Below, piece after piece: positions 16,811 to 25,228 of a stretch of 64,000 bases of DNA; the first letter of the stretch is position 1, and each line of letters starts with the position of its first letter. The notes beneath the pieces were generated by a model, which was given only the letters and a program-made list of their open reading frames with translations, was not told the DNA's origin and ran no database searches. The translations under genes and the position numbers were made by a program. The DNA is from SABY01 sp964523795 (GTDB taxonomy: Bacteria > Bacteroidota > Bacteroidia > Bacteroidales > 4484-276). The stretch is taken from assembly GCA_964523795.1 (NCBI GenBank), contig CAZGAO010000020.1, positions 1-64,000 of the forward strand, read 5' to 3'.

Positions 16811-17126
16811 AATACCTCGCTTCGCTCGGTGTAATTTGCGCTTTGCGCGTCATTTATCCTCGCTGCGCTCGGATGTAATTTGTGCTACGCACGTAATTGA
16901 TAGTAATTTAGCTTCGCCGTAATTTGACAATCGATGACTACAAATGACCATCTATTATAATGAATTATGCTCGCAGAGCAAATTACTATCAATTACTCTT
17001 TATCATCAATTAACGATTAACAAATAACGATTTATCCAGCGGATGAATCGTACAGACGCGCAAATTGCGCGTCTCGAAGTCGCTGGATCTAAACAATTAT
17101 ACTATTAACAATTAACATTATAACTC
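16811..17126. repeat. Gene-free spacer with tandem mini-hairpins and a long palindrome
   Basis: At 16813-16928 five short GC-rich palindromes (TCGCTTCGCTCG, GCGCTTTGCGCG, TCGCTGCGCTCG, GTGCTACGCACG, GCTTCGCCG) alternate with TAATTT-like spacers. Further on, 17055-17073 is a perfect 9-bp-arm inverted repeat (GACGCGCAA a TTGCGCGTC), nested inside ATCCAGCG (17034-17041) and CGCTGGAT (17081-17088). No open frame is seen. The location, between the receptor and the HMA gene, would allow a role in mRNA stability or partial termination. Confidence 0.7.
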
Positions 17127-17495
17127 ATGAAAACACAACAGATTAAAATTAACACTTTGACATTAATGGCAGTTGCCCTGCTTTTGTCAATCAACGTATT
17201 TGCACAGAAAAAGGCGAAGAAAACCGAAACGGTCGAAATTAAATCGTCGGTAGTTTGCGGCATGTGCGAGGAGCGCGTTACCAAAGAACTTGCTTTTGAG
17301 AAAGGCGTAAAAGACGTGAAGGTAAACCTCGAAACCAAGGTGATAAGCGTAACTTACCGGAGTGATAAAACGGATAAGGAAACCATAAAAGAGGCCATCA
17401 CAAAAATTGGCTATGATGCCGATGATTTATTGGCCAACGATGCGGCCTACGAAAAACTGCCGGCCTGCTGCAAAAAGGACGCGCCACCGCATTGA
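17127..17495 (+). CDS. Exported heavy-metal-associated (HMA) domain protein
   Basis: A 122-residue protein: signal peptide about 1-27 (ending VFAQ), then one HMA domain of the MerP/CopZ/Atx1 fold with the metal-binding loop VCGMCEERV (Cys44, Cys47), and a short tail with a further Cys pair (ACCKK) near 113. It should bind one soft metal ion (copper most likely) outside the cytoplasm and hand it on. It lies 316 nt downstream of the metal TonB receptor, same strand, so the trio HYC_CC_PP, receptor and HMA protein probably forms one functional unit. A 12-bp hairpin at 17520-17551 can terminate the transcript. Confidence 0.88.
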   Translation: MKTQQIKINTLTLMAVALLLSINVFAQKKAKKTETVEIKSSVVCGMCEERVTKELAFEKGVKDVKVNLETKVISVTYRSDKTDKETIKEAITKIGYDADDLLANDAAYEKLPACCKKDAPPH

Positions 17496-17519
17496 TTGGC
17501 ATTATAAGTCCAAAAATCC

Positions 17520-17551
17520 AATGATCCGTTGGAAATATTCAACGGATCATT
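17520..17551 (+). terminator. Hairpin after the HMA gene
   Basis: Perfect 12-bp arms AATGATCCGTTG / CAACGGATCATT around an 8-nt loop, 24 nt after the stop codon, followed by an AT-rich stretch. Confidence 0.6.
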
Positions 17552-17560
17552 AATTTGCAA

Positions 17561-17596
17561 TTGTGAAATTATTTAGGCAATAAATCCCTATCTTTG
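17561..17596 (+). promoter_or_regulatory. Promoter of the AAA-ATPase gene
   Basis: TATCTTTG at 17589-17596 matches TAnnTTTG; a TTG lies at 17561-17563. The start codon follows 27 nt after the -7 element. Confidence 0.55.
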
Positions 17597-17622
17597 TATC
17601 CATTCAAAAATAAAGCATTGCC

Positions 17623-19158
17623 ATGAAAAAGCTGCCGATTGGTATTCAGGAATTTTCAGAAATTATTGAGGGTAATTACATTTATGTTGATAAAACTGAA
17701 AAGATTGCTACGCTGCTTAAGCAGAAATACTACTTCCTCTCACGCCCACGCAGGTTTGGAAAGTCGCTGCTGCTGAATACCATTAAAGAGATTTTTTTGG
17801 GAAACAAGGCACTTTTCGAGGGTTTGTGGATTTATGATAAAATAGATTGGGAGCCGCACACGGTCATCAAGATTTCGTTTTCGAATATCGATTATAAAAG
17901 CCTGGGATTAAGAGATGCCATCGACACCATGCTCACCGAAATTGCCAAAGGCCATCAAATCGAATTAACAAATAAATCCTACGCATTAAAATTTGATGAA
18001 CTGATTAAGAAACTTGCCAAAGAAAAGCGCGTGGTGATTTTGATTGACGAGTACGACAAGCCTATCATCGACTACCTGGATCAGCCCGAAAAAGCCAAAG
18101 AAAACCGCGACATTTTAAAGAACTTTTATTCGGTAATAAAAGATGCCGACCAGTACATCCGATTTTTCTTCATCACCGGGGTTTCCAAATTCAGCAAGGT
18201 TTCGATTTTCTCCGATTTAAATAATCTTGAGGATATTACCCTAAATCGAAAATATTCGACTTTGCTTGGATGGACACAGCAGGAAATAGAAAGCTATTTT
18301 GGTGCATATCTTGAAAAAGTGGAAACAGAATACGCCCCATTTTATGATGATGTTTACCCCCTGATTAAACAATGGTACAACGGCTACTCGTGGGACGGGC
18401 AAAATTTTGTGTATAACCCGGTTTCGCTGATGAACCTTTTCAGCAACAATGTTTTCAACAACTACTGGTTCGCCACGGGCACGCCTACTTTCCTGATGAA
18501 AATAATCAAAGATGGACGCTACACCGCCTTTGATATCGAAAACCGTACCATCAACATCAGCCTGCTCGACAAGTACGACCTCGAAAATATGTCGCTGCTC
18601 CCCCTGCTTTTCCAAACGGGCTACCTCACCATTAAAAGCTACGATATGTTGCGAAACACCATCGTGCTGGATTATCCCAACAAAGAGGTCGCTGATTCGT
18701 TTTCTACCCACATTCTTTCGGAGCTAACCATAGGCAAACTGGACAAAACCGACATGCTTTTGGTTGACATCGTGCAAAGTTTTGACCGGGGCGAAATGGA
18801 AAAGTTTATCGAGCACATCAACAGCCTTTTCAGGACTATCCCCTACACCCTGACCGATGAGAAAGAAAAATACTACCACTCATTATTTTATATGGTGATG
18901 AAACTGGTGGGCTATAAAATAGAATCGGAAATCCTGACCATCGATGGGCGGATAGATGCGGTGGTAAAATCGGAAAAGGCGATTTATGTCATCGAATTCA
19001 AAATTAACCAAAGTGCCGAAATCGCCATCAGGCAGATCAACGAAAAACGCTATACCGAAAAATATGCCGATGACAAGCGCCCCAAAATACTGCTCGGCAT
19101 CAACTTCGATACCGAAACCCGGCGGGTGGACGATTACCGGATTGTTGATTATTTTTAG
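17623..19158 (+). CDS. AAA-ATPase-like / PD-(D/E)XK nuclease-fold protein (DUF1703 type)
   Basis: A 511-residue cytoplasmic protein of a family that is often amplified in Bacteroidota. The N-terminal AAA-like domain starts with the typical LPIGIQEFSEII and has the modified P-loop RPRRFGKSLL at 41-50 and the Walker B-like VVILIDEYDKPI at about 137-148. The C-terminal 130 residues carry the PD-(D/E)XK fold motif: DAVVKSEKAIYVIEFK at about 447-462, with Asp, Glu and Lys in the right order. Function in the cell is not established; mobile-element, phage-defence or DNA-handling roles have been considered. It is a single gene with its own promoter, next to a convergent ABC-F gene. Family assignment is firm, role unknown. 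Confidence 0.88.
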   Translation: MKKLPIGIQEFSEIIEGNYIYVDKTEKIATLLKQKYYFLSRPRRFGKSLLLNTIKEIFLGNKALFEGLWIYDKIDWEPHTVIKISFSNIDYKSLGLRDAIDTMLTEIAKGHQIELTNKSYALKFDELIKKLAKEKRVVILIDEYDKPIIDYLDQPEKAKENRDILKNFYSVIKDADQYIRFFFITGVSKFSKVSIFSDLNNLEDITLNRKYSTLLGWTQQEIESYFGAYLEKVETEYAPFYDDVYPLIKQWYNGYSWDGQNFVYNPVSLMNLFSNNVFNNYWFATGTPTFLMKIIKDGRYTAFDIENRTINISLLDKYDLENMSLLPLLFQTGYLTIKSYDMLRNTIVLDYPNKEVADSFSTHILSELTIGKLDKTDMLLVDIVQSFDRGEMEKFIEHINSLFRTIPYTLTDEKEKYYHSLFYMVMKLVGYKIESEILTIDGRIDAVVKSEKAIYVIEFKINQSAEIAIRQINEKRYTEKYADDKRPKILLGINFDTETRRVDDYRIVDYF

Positions 19159-19259
19159 GATTTTATACCTCCATAAAAGAAGGCTTTTACAGATTTTTTG
19201 AATAGTGAATGTTGAACGAAAGATTGAAACGGCCTCATACAGCCATTCCATATTATCCA

Positions 19260-20870
19260 TTAATACATCTCCTCCCGCAGTTCTTTTATTTTGTCGCTGA
19301 GGATGTAGTCATCGTAATCCATGCGCTTGTCGATAAAGCCTTTGGGCGTTAGCTCGATGATGCGGTTGCAAACCGTTTGGATAAATTCGTGGTCGTGCGA
19401 TGACATCAGTATGTTTCCCTTAAACTTTGCAAGTGTATTGTTAAAAGCCTGTATCGATTCCAGGTCGAGGTGGTTGGTGGGGGTATCCAATAGCATTACG
19501 TTGGCATTGCGCAGCATCATACGCGAAATCATACAACGCACTTTTTCGCCGCCCGAAAGCACCTTGCACTTTTTGTATATCTCATCGCCGGCAAAAAGCA
19601 TTTTGCCCAGGTAGCCCCGGATAAACAATTCGTGGGTGTCGTGGGAATATTGCCCCAGCCAGTCAACCAAGGTAAGGTTCGACTTAAAAAATTGTTCATT
19701 TTCCAGGGGCAAATAGGCATGGGTTATGGTTTGTCCCCATTCAAAAGTTCCTGAATCGGGATCATCGTGGCCATTCAATATTTCGAACAAGGTGGTCATG
19801 GCTCGTGTATCGCGCGAGAGGAAAACAATCTTATCCTCCTTTTCCATGCTAAAGCTCAGGTTTTTGAAAAGCATCTTACCCTGAACGCTCTTGCTCATAT
19901 CCTGTACTTCGAGAATACTGTTACCAACCTCCCGCTCGGGCGTAAACACAATGCCGGGATATTTGCGCGTTGATGGTTTTATCTCTTCGATATTCAGCTT
20001 CTCTATCATCTTTTTGCGGCTGGTGGTTTGCTTCGACTTGGACACGTTGGCCTTAAAGCGGGCAATAAACTCGAGCAACTCCTTCTTTTTTTCTTCGGCT
20101 TTTTTGTTTTGATTTACCTGCTGTTTCAAAGCCAGTTGGCTACTCTGATACCAAAAACTGTAGTTTCCCGAAAACAACTGCACTTTCCCAAAATCGATGT
20201 CCACCGTGTGCGTGCATATCGAATCGAGGAAGTGCCTGTCGTGCGAAACCACCAAAACGGTATTCTCGAAATTCGACAGATAGTTCTCCAGCCAATCTAC
20301 GGTTTCCAGATCCAGGTCGTTTGTTGGCTCATCGAGCAGCAAATTGTCGGGCTTGCCAAAAAGAGCCTGGGCAAGCAGCACTTTCACTTTTTGCTTAGCG
20401 TTGAGGTCGTTCATAAGCTGGTAGTGCAGGTCTTCCTTAATTCCCAGTCCGCTCAAAAGACTTGCGGCATCGCTTTCGGCATTCCAGCCATCCATATCTG
20501 CAAACTTTTGCTCCAAGGCTGCAGCCCGCAGGCCATCCTCTTCCGAAAAATCGGGCTTGGCATACAAAGCATCTTTTTTGCTGATAATATCCCAAAGTTC
20601 GGTATGACCCATCATAACGGTTTGCAGCACCTGAAACTGATCAAAGGCAAAGTGATCCTGCTTTAAAACCGATAAACGCTCGCCCGTGCCAAAGCTCACA
20701 TTACCACGGGTGCTGGGTACTTCGCCGTACAACATTTTAAGGAAGGTGGATTTCCCTGCGCCGTTGGCACCAATTATTCCATAACAATTGCCCGGGTTAA
20801 ATTTAAGGTTAACATCCTGAAACAAAATGCGTTTTCCAAACTGAATAGCCAGATCCGATACTGTAATCAT
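19260..20870 (-). CDS. ABC-F family ATPase, YbiT-like, with one degenerate ATP site
   Basis: A 536-residue soluble protein with two ABC cassettes and the ABC-F linker (about 245-310), likely a ribosome-associated translation factor. Cassette 1 has an intact Walker A GANGAGKST (34-42) and Walker B LLLDEP (177-182) but a degenerate signature (LNAKQ at 155-159 instead of LSGGQ). Cassette 2 has an intact signature LSGGE (438-442) but no Walker A (FLSRDTRAM at 350-358) and Thr in place of the catalytic Glu (LLDTPTNHLD at 460-469). The losses pair up: the site made by cassette 1 Walker motifs and cassette 2 signature is whole, the other is dead. Overall length and architecture resemble YbiT. A TACTTTTG promoter lies about 50 nt upstream. 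Confidence 0.9.
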   Translation of the reverse strand: MITVSDLAIQFGKRILFQDVNLKFNPGNCYGIIGANGAGKSTFLKMLYGEVPSTRGNVSFGTGERLSVLKQDHFAFDQFQVLQTVMMGHTELWDIISKKDALYAKPDFSEEDGLRAAALEQKFADMDGWNAESDAASLLSGLGIKEDLHYQLMNDLNAKQKVKVLLAQALFGKPDNLLLDEPTNDLDLETVDWLENYLSNFENTVLVVSHDRHFLDSICTHTVDIDFGKVQLFSGNYSFWYQSSQLALKQQVNQNKKAEEKKKELLEFIARFKANVSKSKQTTSRKKMIEKLNIEEIKPSTRKYPGIVFTPEREVGNSILEVQDMSKSVQGKMLFKNLSFSMEKEDKIVFLSRDTRAMTTLFEILNGHDDPDSGTFEWGQTITHAYLPLENEQFFKSNLTLVDWLGQYSHDTHELFIRGYLGKMLFAGDEIYKKCKVLSGGEKVRCMISRMMLRNANVMLLDTPTNHLDLESIQAFNNTLAKFKGNILMSSHDHEFIQTVCNRIIELTPKGFIDKRMDYDDYILSDKIKELREEMY

Positions 20871-20916
20871 CTACTAAAATTTAAGATTTATAATTGAGGT
20901 TTTTGTAAACAGCGGG

Positions 20917-20924
20917 CAAAAGTA
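20917..20924 (-). promoter_or_regulatory. -7 promoter element of the ABC-F gene
   Basis: TACTTTTG on the minus strand, 47 nt upstream of the start codon, exact match to TAnnTTTG. Confidence 0.55.
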
Positions 20925-21082
20925 GGATTTAAATGCAGCTAAAATTTTTATATGCTGTCATTAACAAATATTGTATGAAAAAAAACCAAAAACTCTTTAT
21001 GTGAAACTTATAACTTAATTTTCAAAAAAAAATTGACTAAAACTATGACATGTTTTTAAAATAGTGGATTGTAAAAAAATTA

Positions 21083-21090
21083 TAATTTTG
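21083..21090 (+). promoter_or_regulatory. Possible -7 element of the HEPN/MNT pair
   Basis: TAATTTTG matches TAnnTTTG but lies only 7 nt before the ATG at 21097, so the transcript would be almost leaderless if this is used. Confidence 0.4.
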
Positions 21091-21096
21091 CTAATA

Positions 21097-21498
21097 ATGA
21101 ATGACAAGATCGAAAATATTGATAGGATAGTAAAACATTGGTTGGAATCAGCCGATAAAAACTACGATACAATGTCAAATTTGGTTAATTCCAGAGATTA
21201 TAGTTGGGCATTGTTCTTAGGCCATTTAGTGATCGAAAAAACGCTCAAAGCCTTGTACGTAAAACGACTTGAGAAGCATGCAGTTTTCTCACACGATTTA
21301 TTACGTTTGGCAAGTTTAATTAATCTTGAATTGAGCGAAGAGTTCGTAGAGTGGCTTGATGAAATTACTACCTTCAACTTAAATGCAAGGTACGATAATT
21401 ACAAACAGGACTTTTATAAATTATGTACAAAAGATTTTGCTGATATTTGGTTGGACAGAATAGAAAAAATAAACCTATGGTTAAGAAGTCAATTATAG
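21097..21498 (+). CDS. HEPN domain protein (partner of MNT nucleotidyltransferase)
   Basis: A 133-residue all-helical protein with the HEPN pattern: WLESADKNYDTM at the start, the helix SWALFLGHLVIEKTLKALYVKRL (typical of the ALKAL-type core) and HDLLRLA. I do not see a clear R-x(4-6)-H RNase motif in the usual position, so it may belong to the HEPN branch that accompanies MNT proteins without being a proven toxin. The next gene starts 22 nt before its stop, so the two form one unit. The whole stretch from 21.0 to 25.6 kb is AT-rich and carries other toxin-antitoxin type genes, suggesting an acquired island. GTG at 21064 could extend it by 11 codons but is less likely than ATG 21097. Confidence 0.8.
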   Translation: MNDKIENIDRIVKHWLESADKNYDTMSNLVNSRDYSWALFLGHLVIEKTLKALYVKRLEKHAVFSHDLLRLASLINLELSEEFVEWLDEITTFNLNARYDNYKQDFYKLCTKDFADIWLDRIEKINLWLRSQL

Positions 21499-21788
21499 AT
21501 ACAGCGTCAAGCTACGTAAGACAATTGCCCGCAGACTTAAATGTAAGGAAGGCCTATTTGTTCGGCTCTTGTGCTAAAGGAACAGACAAGGAAGATAGCG
21601 ACATAGATATTGCTGTGGTGATTAGCAATATGACTAATTTTTTTGATACACAGATGCAATTAATGAGGTTGCGGCGTAAGATTGATTTAAGAATTGAACC
21701 CCATCCTATCGAAGTGTCAGACTTTAATAATTTAAATCCCTTTGCTTTTGAAGTTCAGAAAACCGGGATTGAAATTAGCATAGGGTAG
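21477..21788 (+). CDS. MNT-type minimal nucleotidyltransferase
   Basis: A 103-residue nucleotidyltransferase of the polymerase-beta fold. The signature is complete: YLFGSCAKG at about 27-35 and the metal-binding pair SDIDIAVV with Asp42 and Asp44. In characterised HEPN/MNT toxin-antitoxin systems the MNT protein inactivates the HEPN partner by adding AMP; the gene order and overlap here fit such a pair. ATG at 21477 is used; a TTG at 21447 would add 10 residues that are not family-like. The third acidic residue is probably in DLRIEPHPIE near 77-86. Confidence 0.85.
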   Translation: MVKKSIIDTASSYVRQLPADLNVRKAYLFGSCAKGTDKEDSDIDIAVVISNMTNFFDTQMQLMRLRRKIDLRIEPHPIEVSDFNNLNPFAFEVQKTGIEISIG

Positions 21789-21888
21789 AATCCTGCGAAT
21801 AATTGTTGTAAGCCCTAATTGGCACGAGCACACTAATCAAAGTTTTTGTACTCGCTTTTTTACTATTTCAGTCTTCCCCTTCCATATT

Positions 21889-23562
21889 ATGTGCAGGCAA
21901 AAACCTACCCCAAGCGAAATAGTTTTTACATTTGCAGGTAATAAGTTTAAACTTAAGAATAGAGAACAGTTTAATAATGATACATTTGAGAAAATGATGG
22001 ATAAAAAAAATAGTGTAGTATCAGGATATGAAATAACAAGTGACGAAAATTTTATGCGTAAGATTTATCCCGTTCCCCACGAATTGGATATTCAACTCAA
22101 CGATTTGTATATGCTCGTCACAAAAGGTAAACCATCATCGGTAAAGAAATTTATTCGCTTGATAGAAAAATACCCACAGCTTCCTGCGCTCAAAAACTAT
22201 TTGTCAGTATTGTACGTAAATATGGGCAATGTCGAAAAATCGCATGAAGTAAACCATTGGATAGTAGCTGAACATCCTGAGTATTTGTTTGGGAAACTTA
22301 ATTTGGCAGCAGAGTATTTTGAGAAGGAAGAATACCATAAAATCCCTGAAATACTTGGCGAGAGCATGGAACTAAAAGAACTCTGTCCCCGACGCGATAT
22401 ATTTCATATTGGCGAGTTTTGTGGTTTTTTAAAGATAGCTATACTCTATTTTAGTGCAATAGGTGATTTTGAACAGGCCAAAATCAGGCTCGGTATTTTA
22501 AGGGAAGCTGATCCTGATGGTGATGATTTAGAAGTGGCTAAGAAGTATTTCTTTTTTGCTCAAATGAAAAAAGCAAGGGAAAATTTAATTGAGGTTGAAG
22601 TAAATAAAACCATCTTAAGCGATATTGAATCGCCCCCCAGGTTTTATCATAAGGAGATAGCCTTACTTTACGAAAACGATCTCTACTTAGATGATAAAAC
22701 TATTACTGAAATTTTAAAACTCCCCAGGCAAAGTTTGATTGAGGATTTAAACAAGGTATTGGACGACAGCATTGTTAGGTTCAACTATTTTAAAACAAAA
22801 GCAGATAGCGGAGATTTTGATGACGCAACATATAATTTTGTGCTCCATGCCTTATTTATGCTCTCCGAAATTGAAGCCACCGAAAGCACCATAAACATTC
22901 TAAATATACTAAGGCAAGACAAGGACTACATCGAGCTTTTTATTGGTGATATAATAACCGAGTTTATGTGGTTGATTCTTTATAAAACAGCCGCTTCCAA
23001 TCTGGATGCCTGCAAGCTGTTTATGTTTGAGCCGGGTATAGATTCGTTTTGCAAATCATCAGTATCCGAAAGCGTAAACCAAATTGCCCAACATCAGCCC
23101 GAAAGAAGAGAAGAAGTTATAGCATGGTTTCGTGATGTTCTCCGGTTTTTTATAAATAGCAGCCTAAATGACAATGTAATTGATAGCGGATTAACGGGGA
23201 TGCTTGTTATGGACGCACTGGGTTTTAAAGGGGTAGAATTATTACCCGAAATCGAACAAGTGTATCAAAAGGGCATTGTTGATTTGTTTGCCTGTGGGGA
23301 TATTGAGGAGGTTAAAAAACATCTGGCTGACAAGTCGGATGTTAATTTTAATAGGAAAATAGAGTCCATTTTTGATATATACGAAGAAATTAAATCATGG
23401 CCAAGTGATGACGATCAGCCATGGGATGATAATATTTTGGAGGATGAGGATGAGTTAGACCAATATTCTCAGGCTGTTAATGCAACAAAAAAAACTGGAA
23501 GAAACGACCCCTGCCCCTGTGGGAGTGGAAAAAAGTATAAGAAATGTTGTTTGAATAAATGA
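21889..23562 (+). CDS. Helical-repeat protein with C-terminal SEC-C zinc motif (DUF1186-like)
   Basis: A 557-residue cytoplasmic protein. The first half is TPR-like, with paired helices such as ALKNYLSVLYVNMGNVEKSHEV and AILYFSAIGDFEQA. The middle (about 280-420) resembles the DUF1186 region that often precedes SEC-C motifs. The last 20 residues, GRNDPCPCGSGKKYKKCCLN, are a textbook SEC-C zinc-binding motif like that at the C-terminus of SecA. SEC-C motifs mediate zinc-dependent binding to proteins or ribosomes; the exact role here is unknown. An acidic linker (DDDQPWDDNILEDEDELDQ) separates the two parts. The stop overlaps the next frame by 4 nt. The first ATG at 21889 is used without strong support for its exact position. 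Confidence 0.8.
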   Translation: MCRQKPTPSEIVFTFAGNKFKLKNREQFNNDTFEKMMDKKNSVVSGYEITSDENFMRKIYPVPHELDIQLNDLYMLVTKGKPSSVKKFIRLIEKYPQLPALKNYLSVLYVNMGNVEKSHEVNHWIVAEHPEYLFGKLNLAAEYFEKEEYHKIPEILGESMELKELCPRRDIFHIGEFCGFLKIAILYFSAIGDFEQAKIRLGILREADPDGDDLEVAKKYFFFAQMKKARENLIEVEVNKTILSDIESPPRFYHKEIALLYENDLYLDDKTITEILKLPRQSLIEDLNKVLDDSIVRFNYFKTKADSGDFDDATYNFVLHALFMLSEIEATESTINILNILRQDKDYIELFIGDIITEFMWLILYKTAASNLDACKLFMFEPGIDSFCKSSVSESVNQIAQHQPERREEVIAWFRDVLRFFINSSLNDNVIDSGLTGMLVMDALGFKGVELLPEIEQVYQKGIVDLFACGDIEEVKKHLADKSDVNFNRKIESIFDIYEEIKSWPSDDDQPWDDNILEDEDELDQYSQAVNATKKTGRNDPCPCGSGKKYKKCCLNK

Positions 23563-23567
23563 TAGTG

Positions 23568-24917
23568 ATGAATCGCACCCTAATAATTTTTGCATTTCTT
23601 ATTTCAATCAATGCTGTTGCACAAAATCCAATAACTCTGTGGGGTAAGATTGACACTATTCCTGATGTTAACATTCGACTTTATGAAACTGAGTATGGTA
23701 CCTCTACCAATAGCTTTGGGGAATATACACTGGAAATTTTCGCATTAAATGATACTGTTACCCTCCACTTTTCATGTATTGGATATCAGGATACTGTATT
23801 AACCATTGATTTAACTAAGGCGAAATCCGACTCCATAAATTTGAATTTGAAACTTCGGGAAATTGATTATCACCTGGGAGAAGTAGTTGTTACAGGAAAG
23901 CCTCATTTTATTCAATTACCCGGAGAAAGAATTTTAGATATCGAGTTTTTACACAATGAAATCGTCCTATTAACTTCTCAGAGTGGTAATGCGTCTGCTT
24001 ATGTTTACGATTTGAATAGGGATCTTTTATGTATGCAAAACTTAACAGAAAAATACAAGAAGATACACAGGGATTGTTTTGGCAACCTAATTTTGGTATC
24101 CCGGGAATATTGTTTACAGATATTTTATAACAGCCTTGATTCAAGCTTGCGTGCAGTTGATAAATTTTCAACCAATGATTTCCATAGGCAATTGAAACCA
24201 TGCCTATTGGAATATGGTGATCACTTAATATTAAACACTTCAATTGACGCTCAAAGCAAGTTCTATATCGATCAGTATCATCACAAAAAAGCGGAATATT
24301 TCTTTGTAGATAAAAATAATCAGAATGAAAAGCCTGTTCATTTAATATCATTTTTTGACGAGCAAGATTTTCAGGTCGCGCAATCTATCTATGGGGAAAT
24401 AATTCAAAGGTATTACCAGACAACTCCGGAAAAGCAAAATATTTTTGAACTAGGAATGTGGGATGGAAACATTTTGCGCTTAGCTAATAATGATCCGACC
24501 TTATTTAATTTGGTTTCCTGGTATCAAAATATTGAATCAAAACCAATTCGCATTTACGTTTTTGTACAAGATAGCACACTCTTGTTTTTTGATTGTGTCA
24601 ATTATCAACTCATAAAATATGATCAGGCCTGGCATGTAACCGATTCGATTTCAATAAGTGAATATGCCAAATTCAAGTCCATCATTCAGGATGCAAAAAC
24701 AGAGCGCATATATGGGGTAGTTGAAAAGAACGGGCTTTACAGTATTGCGGAAATAAATACTCAAAATGGTTCAATGTCGGAAACGGTTTTAGCCAATTCA
24801 AATACCTTCCCTGATATTGTAAAGGTATTTGATAATAGGATTTATGTTGTGTTTTTTAATACAAATACAAGCGCTGGCATAATAGAAAGAAAAATCATCG
24901 CCCAAGACAAAAATTGA
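23568..24917 (+). CDS. Secreted protein with carboxypeptidase-regulatory-like N-terminal domain
   Basis: A 449-residue exported protein: signal peptide about 1-19 (ending AVAQ), then a carboxypeptidase-regulatory-like beta-sandwich (about 22-95) of the kind found in front of TonB receptors (YGTSTNSFGEYTLEI, HFSCIGYQDTV, GEVVVTGKP). Unlike those receptors the rest has no plug or barrel; it looks like a beta-propeller of about 340 residues with no motif I recognise. It has no T9SS sorting domain. It follows the SEC-C gene so closely that the two may be co-transcribed. ATG at 23568 fits the signal peptide better than the in-frame ATG at 23559. Confidence 0.65.
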   Translation: MNRTLIIFAFLISINAVAQNPITLWGKIDTIPDVNIRLYETEYGTSTNSFGEYTLEIFALNDTVTLHFSCIGYQDTVLTIDLTKAKSDSINLNLKLREIDYHLGEVVVTGKPHFIQLPGERILDIEFLHNEIVLLTSQSGNASAYVYDLNRDLLCMQNLTEKYKKIHRDCFGNLILVSREYCLQIFYNSLDSSLRAVDKFSTNDFHRQLKPCLLEYGDHLILNTSIDAQSKFYIDQYHHKKAEYFFVDKNNQNEKPVHLISFFDEQDFQVAQSIYGEIIQRYYQTTPEKQNIFELGMWDGNILRLANNDPTLFNLVSWYQNIESKPIRIYVFVQDSTLLFFDCVNYQLIKYDQAWHVTDSISISEYAKFKSIIQDAKTERIYGVVEKNGLYSIAEINTQNGSMSETVLANSNTFPDIVKVFDNRIYVVFFNTNTSAGIIERKIIAQDKN

Positions 24918-24994
24918 GTTTTTCTCGCCTTAAAATTGCTTTATCAAAAAGTTTAGTATTTTTACCTTGTAATTAAATTTTAAATCGCTTAACA

Positions 24995-25228
24995 ATGGAA
25001 ACATATAAATTTGAGACCACAGTTTTAGAAAGCGGTATTATTAAAGTACCTCAATTTGAAAAGTATGCCAATAGAAAGGTCGAAGTTTTGGTGGTTCTAG
25101 TACCCCAAAAAATCGAGCAAGAAGAAAAATCATCGCTTGATGATTTTCTTGAAAAATGGACTGGTTTTGCAAAAGGCATAGATCCCGATATAGAAAAATT
25201 TAACTACTTAATGGAAAAGCATCAATGA
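24995..25228 (+). CDS. VapB-like antitoxin (PIN-associated small protein)
   Basis: A 77-residue protein with a short beta-rich N-terminus (KFETTVLESGIIKVPQFEKY) followed by VEVLVVLVP and an amphipathic C-terminal tail (SSLDDFLEKWTGFAKGI). This resembles the DUF2281/AbrB-like antitoxins that precede PIN toxins in Bacteroidota. The identification rests mainly on size, shape and the 4-nt overlap with the PIN domain gene that follows. It should repress its own promoter and neutralise the toxin. Confidence 0.72.
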   Translation: METYKFETTVLESGIIKVPQFEKYANRKVEVLVVLVPQKIEQEEKSSLDDFLEKWTGFAKGIDPDIEKFNYLMEKHQ

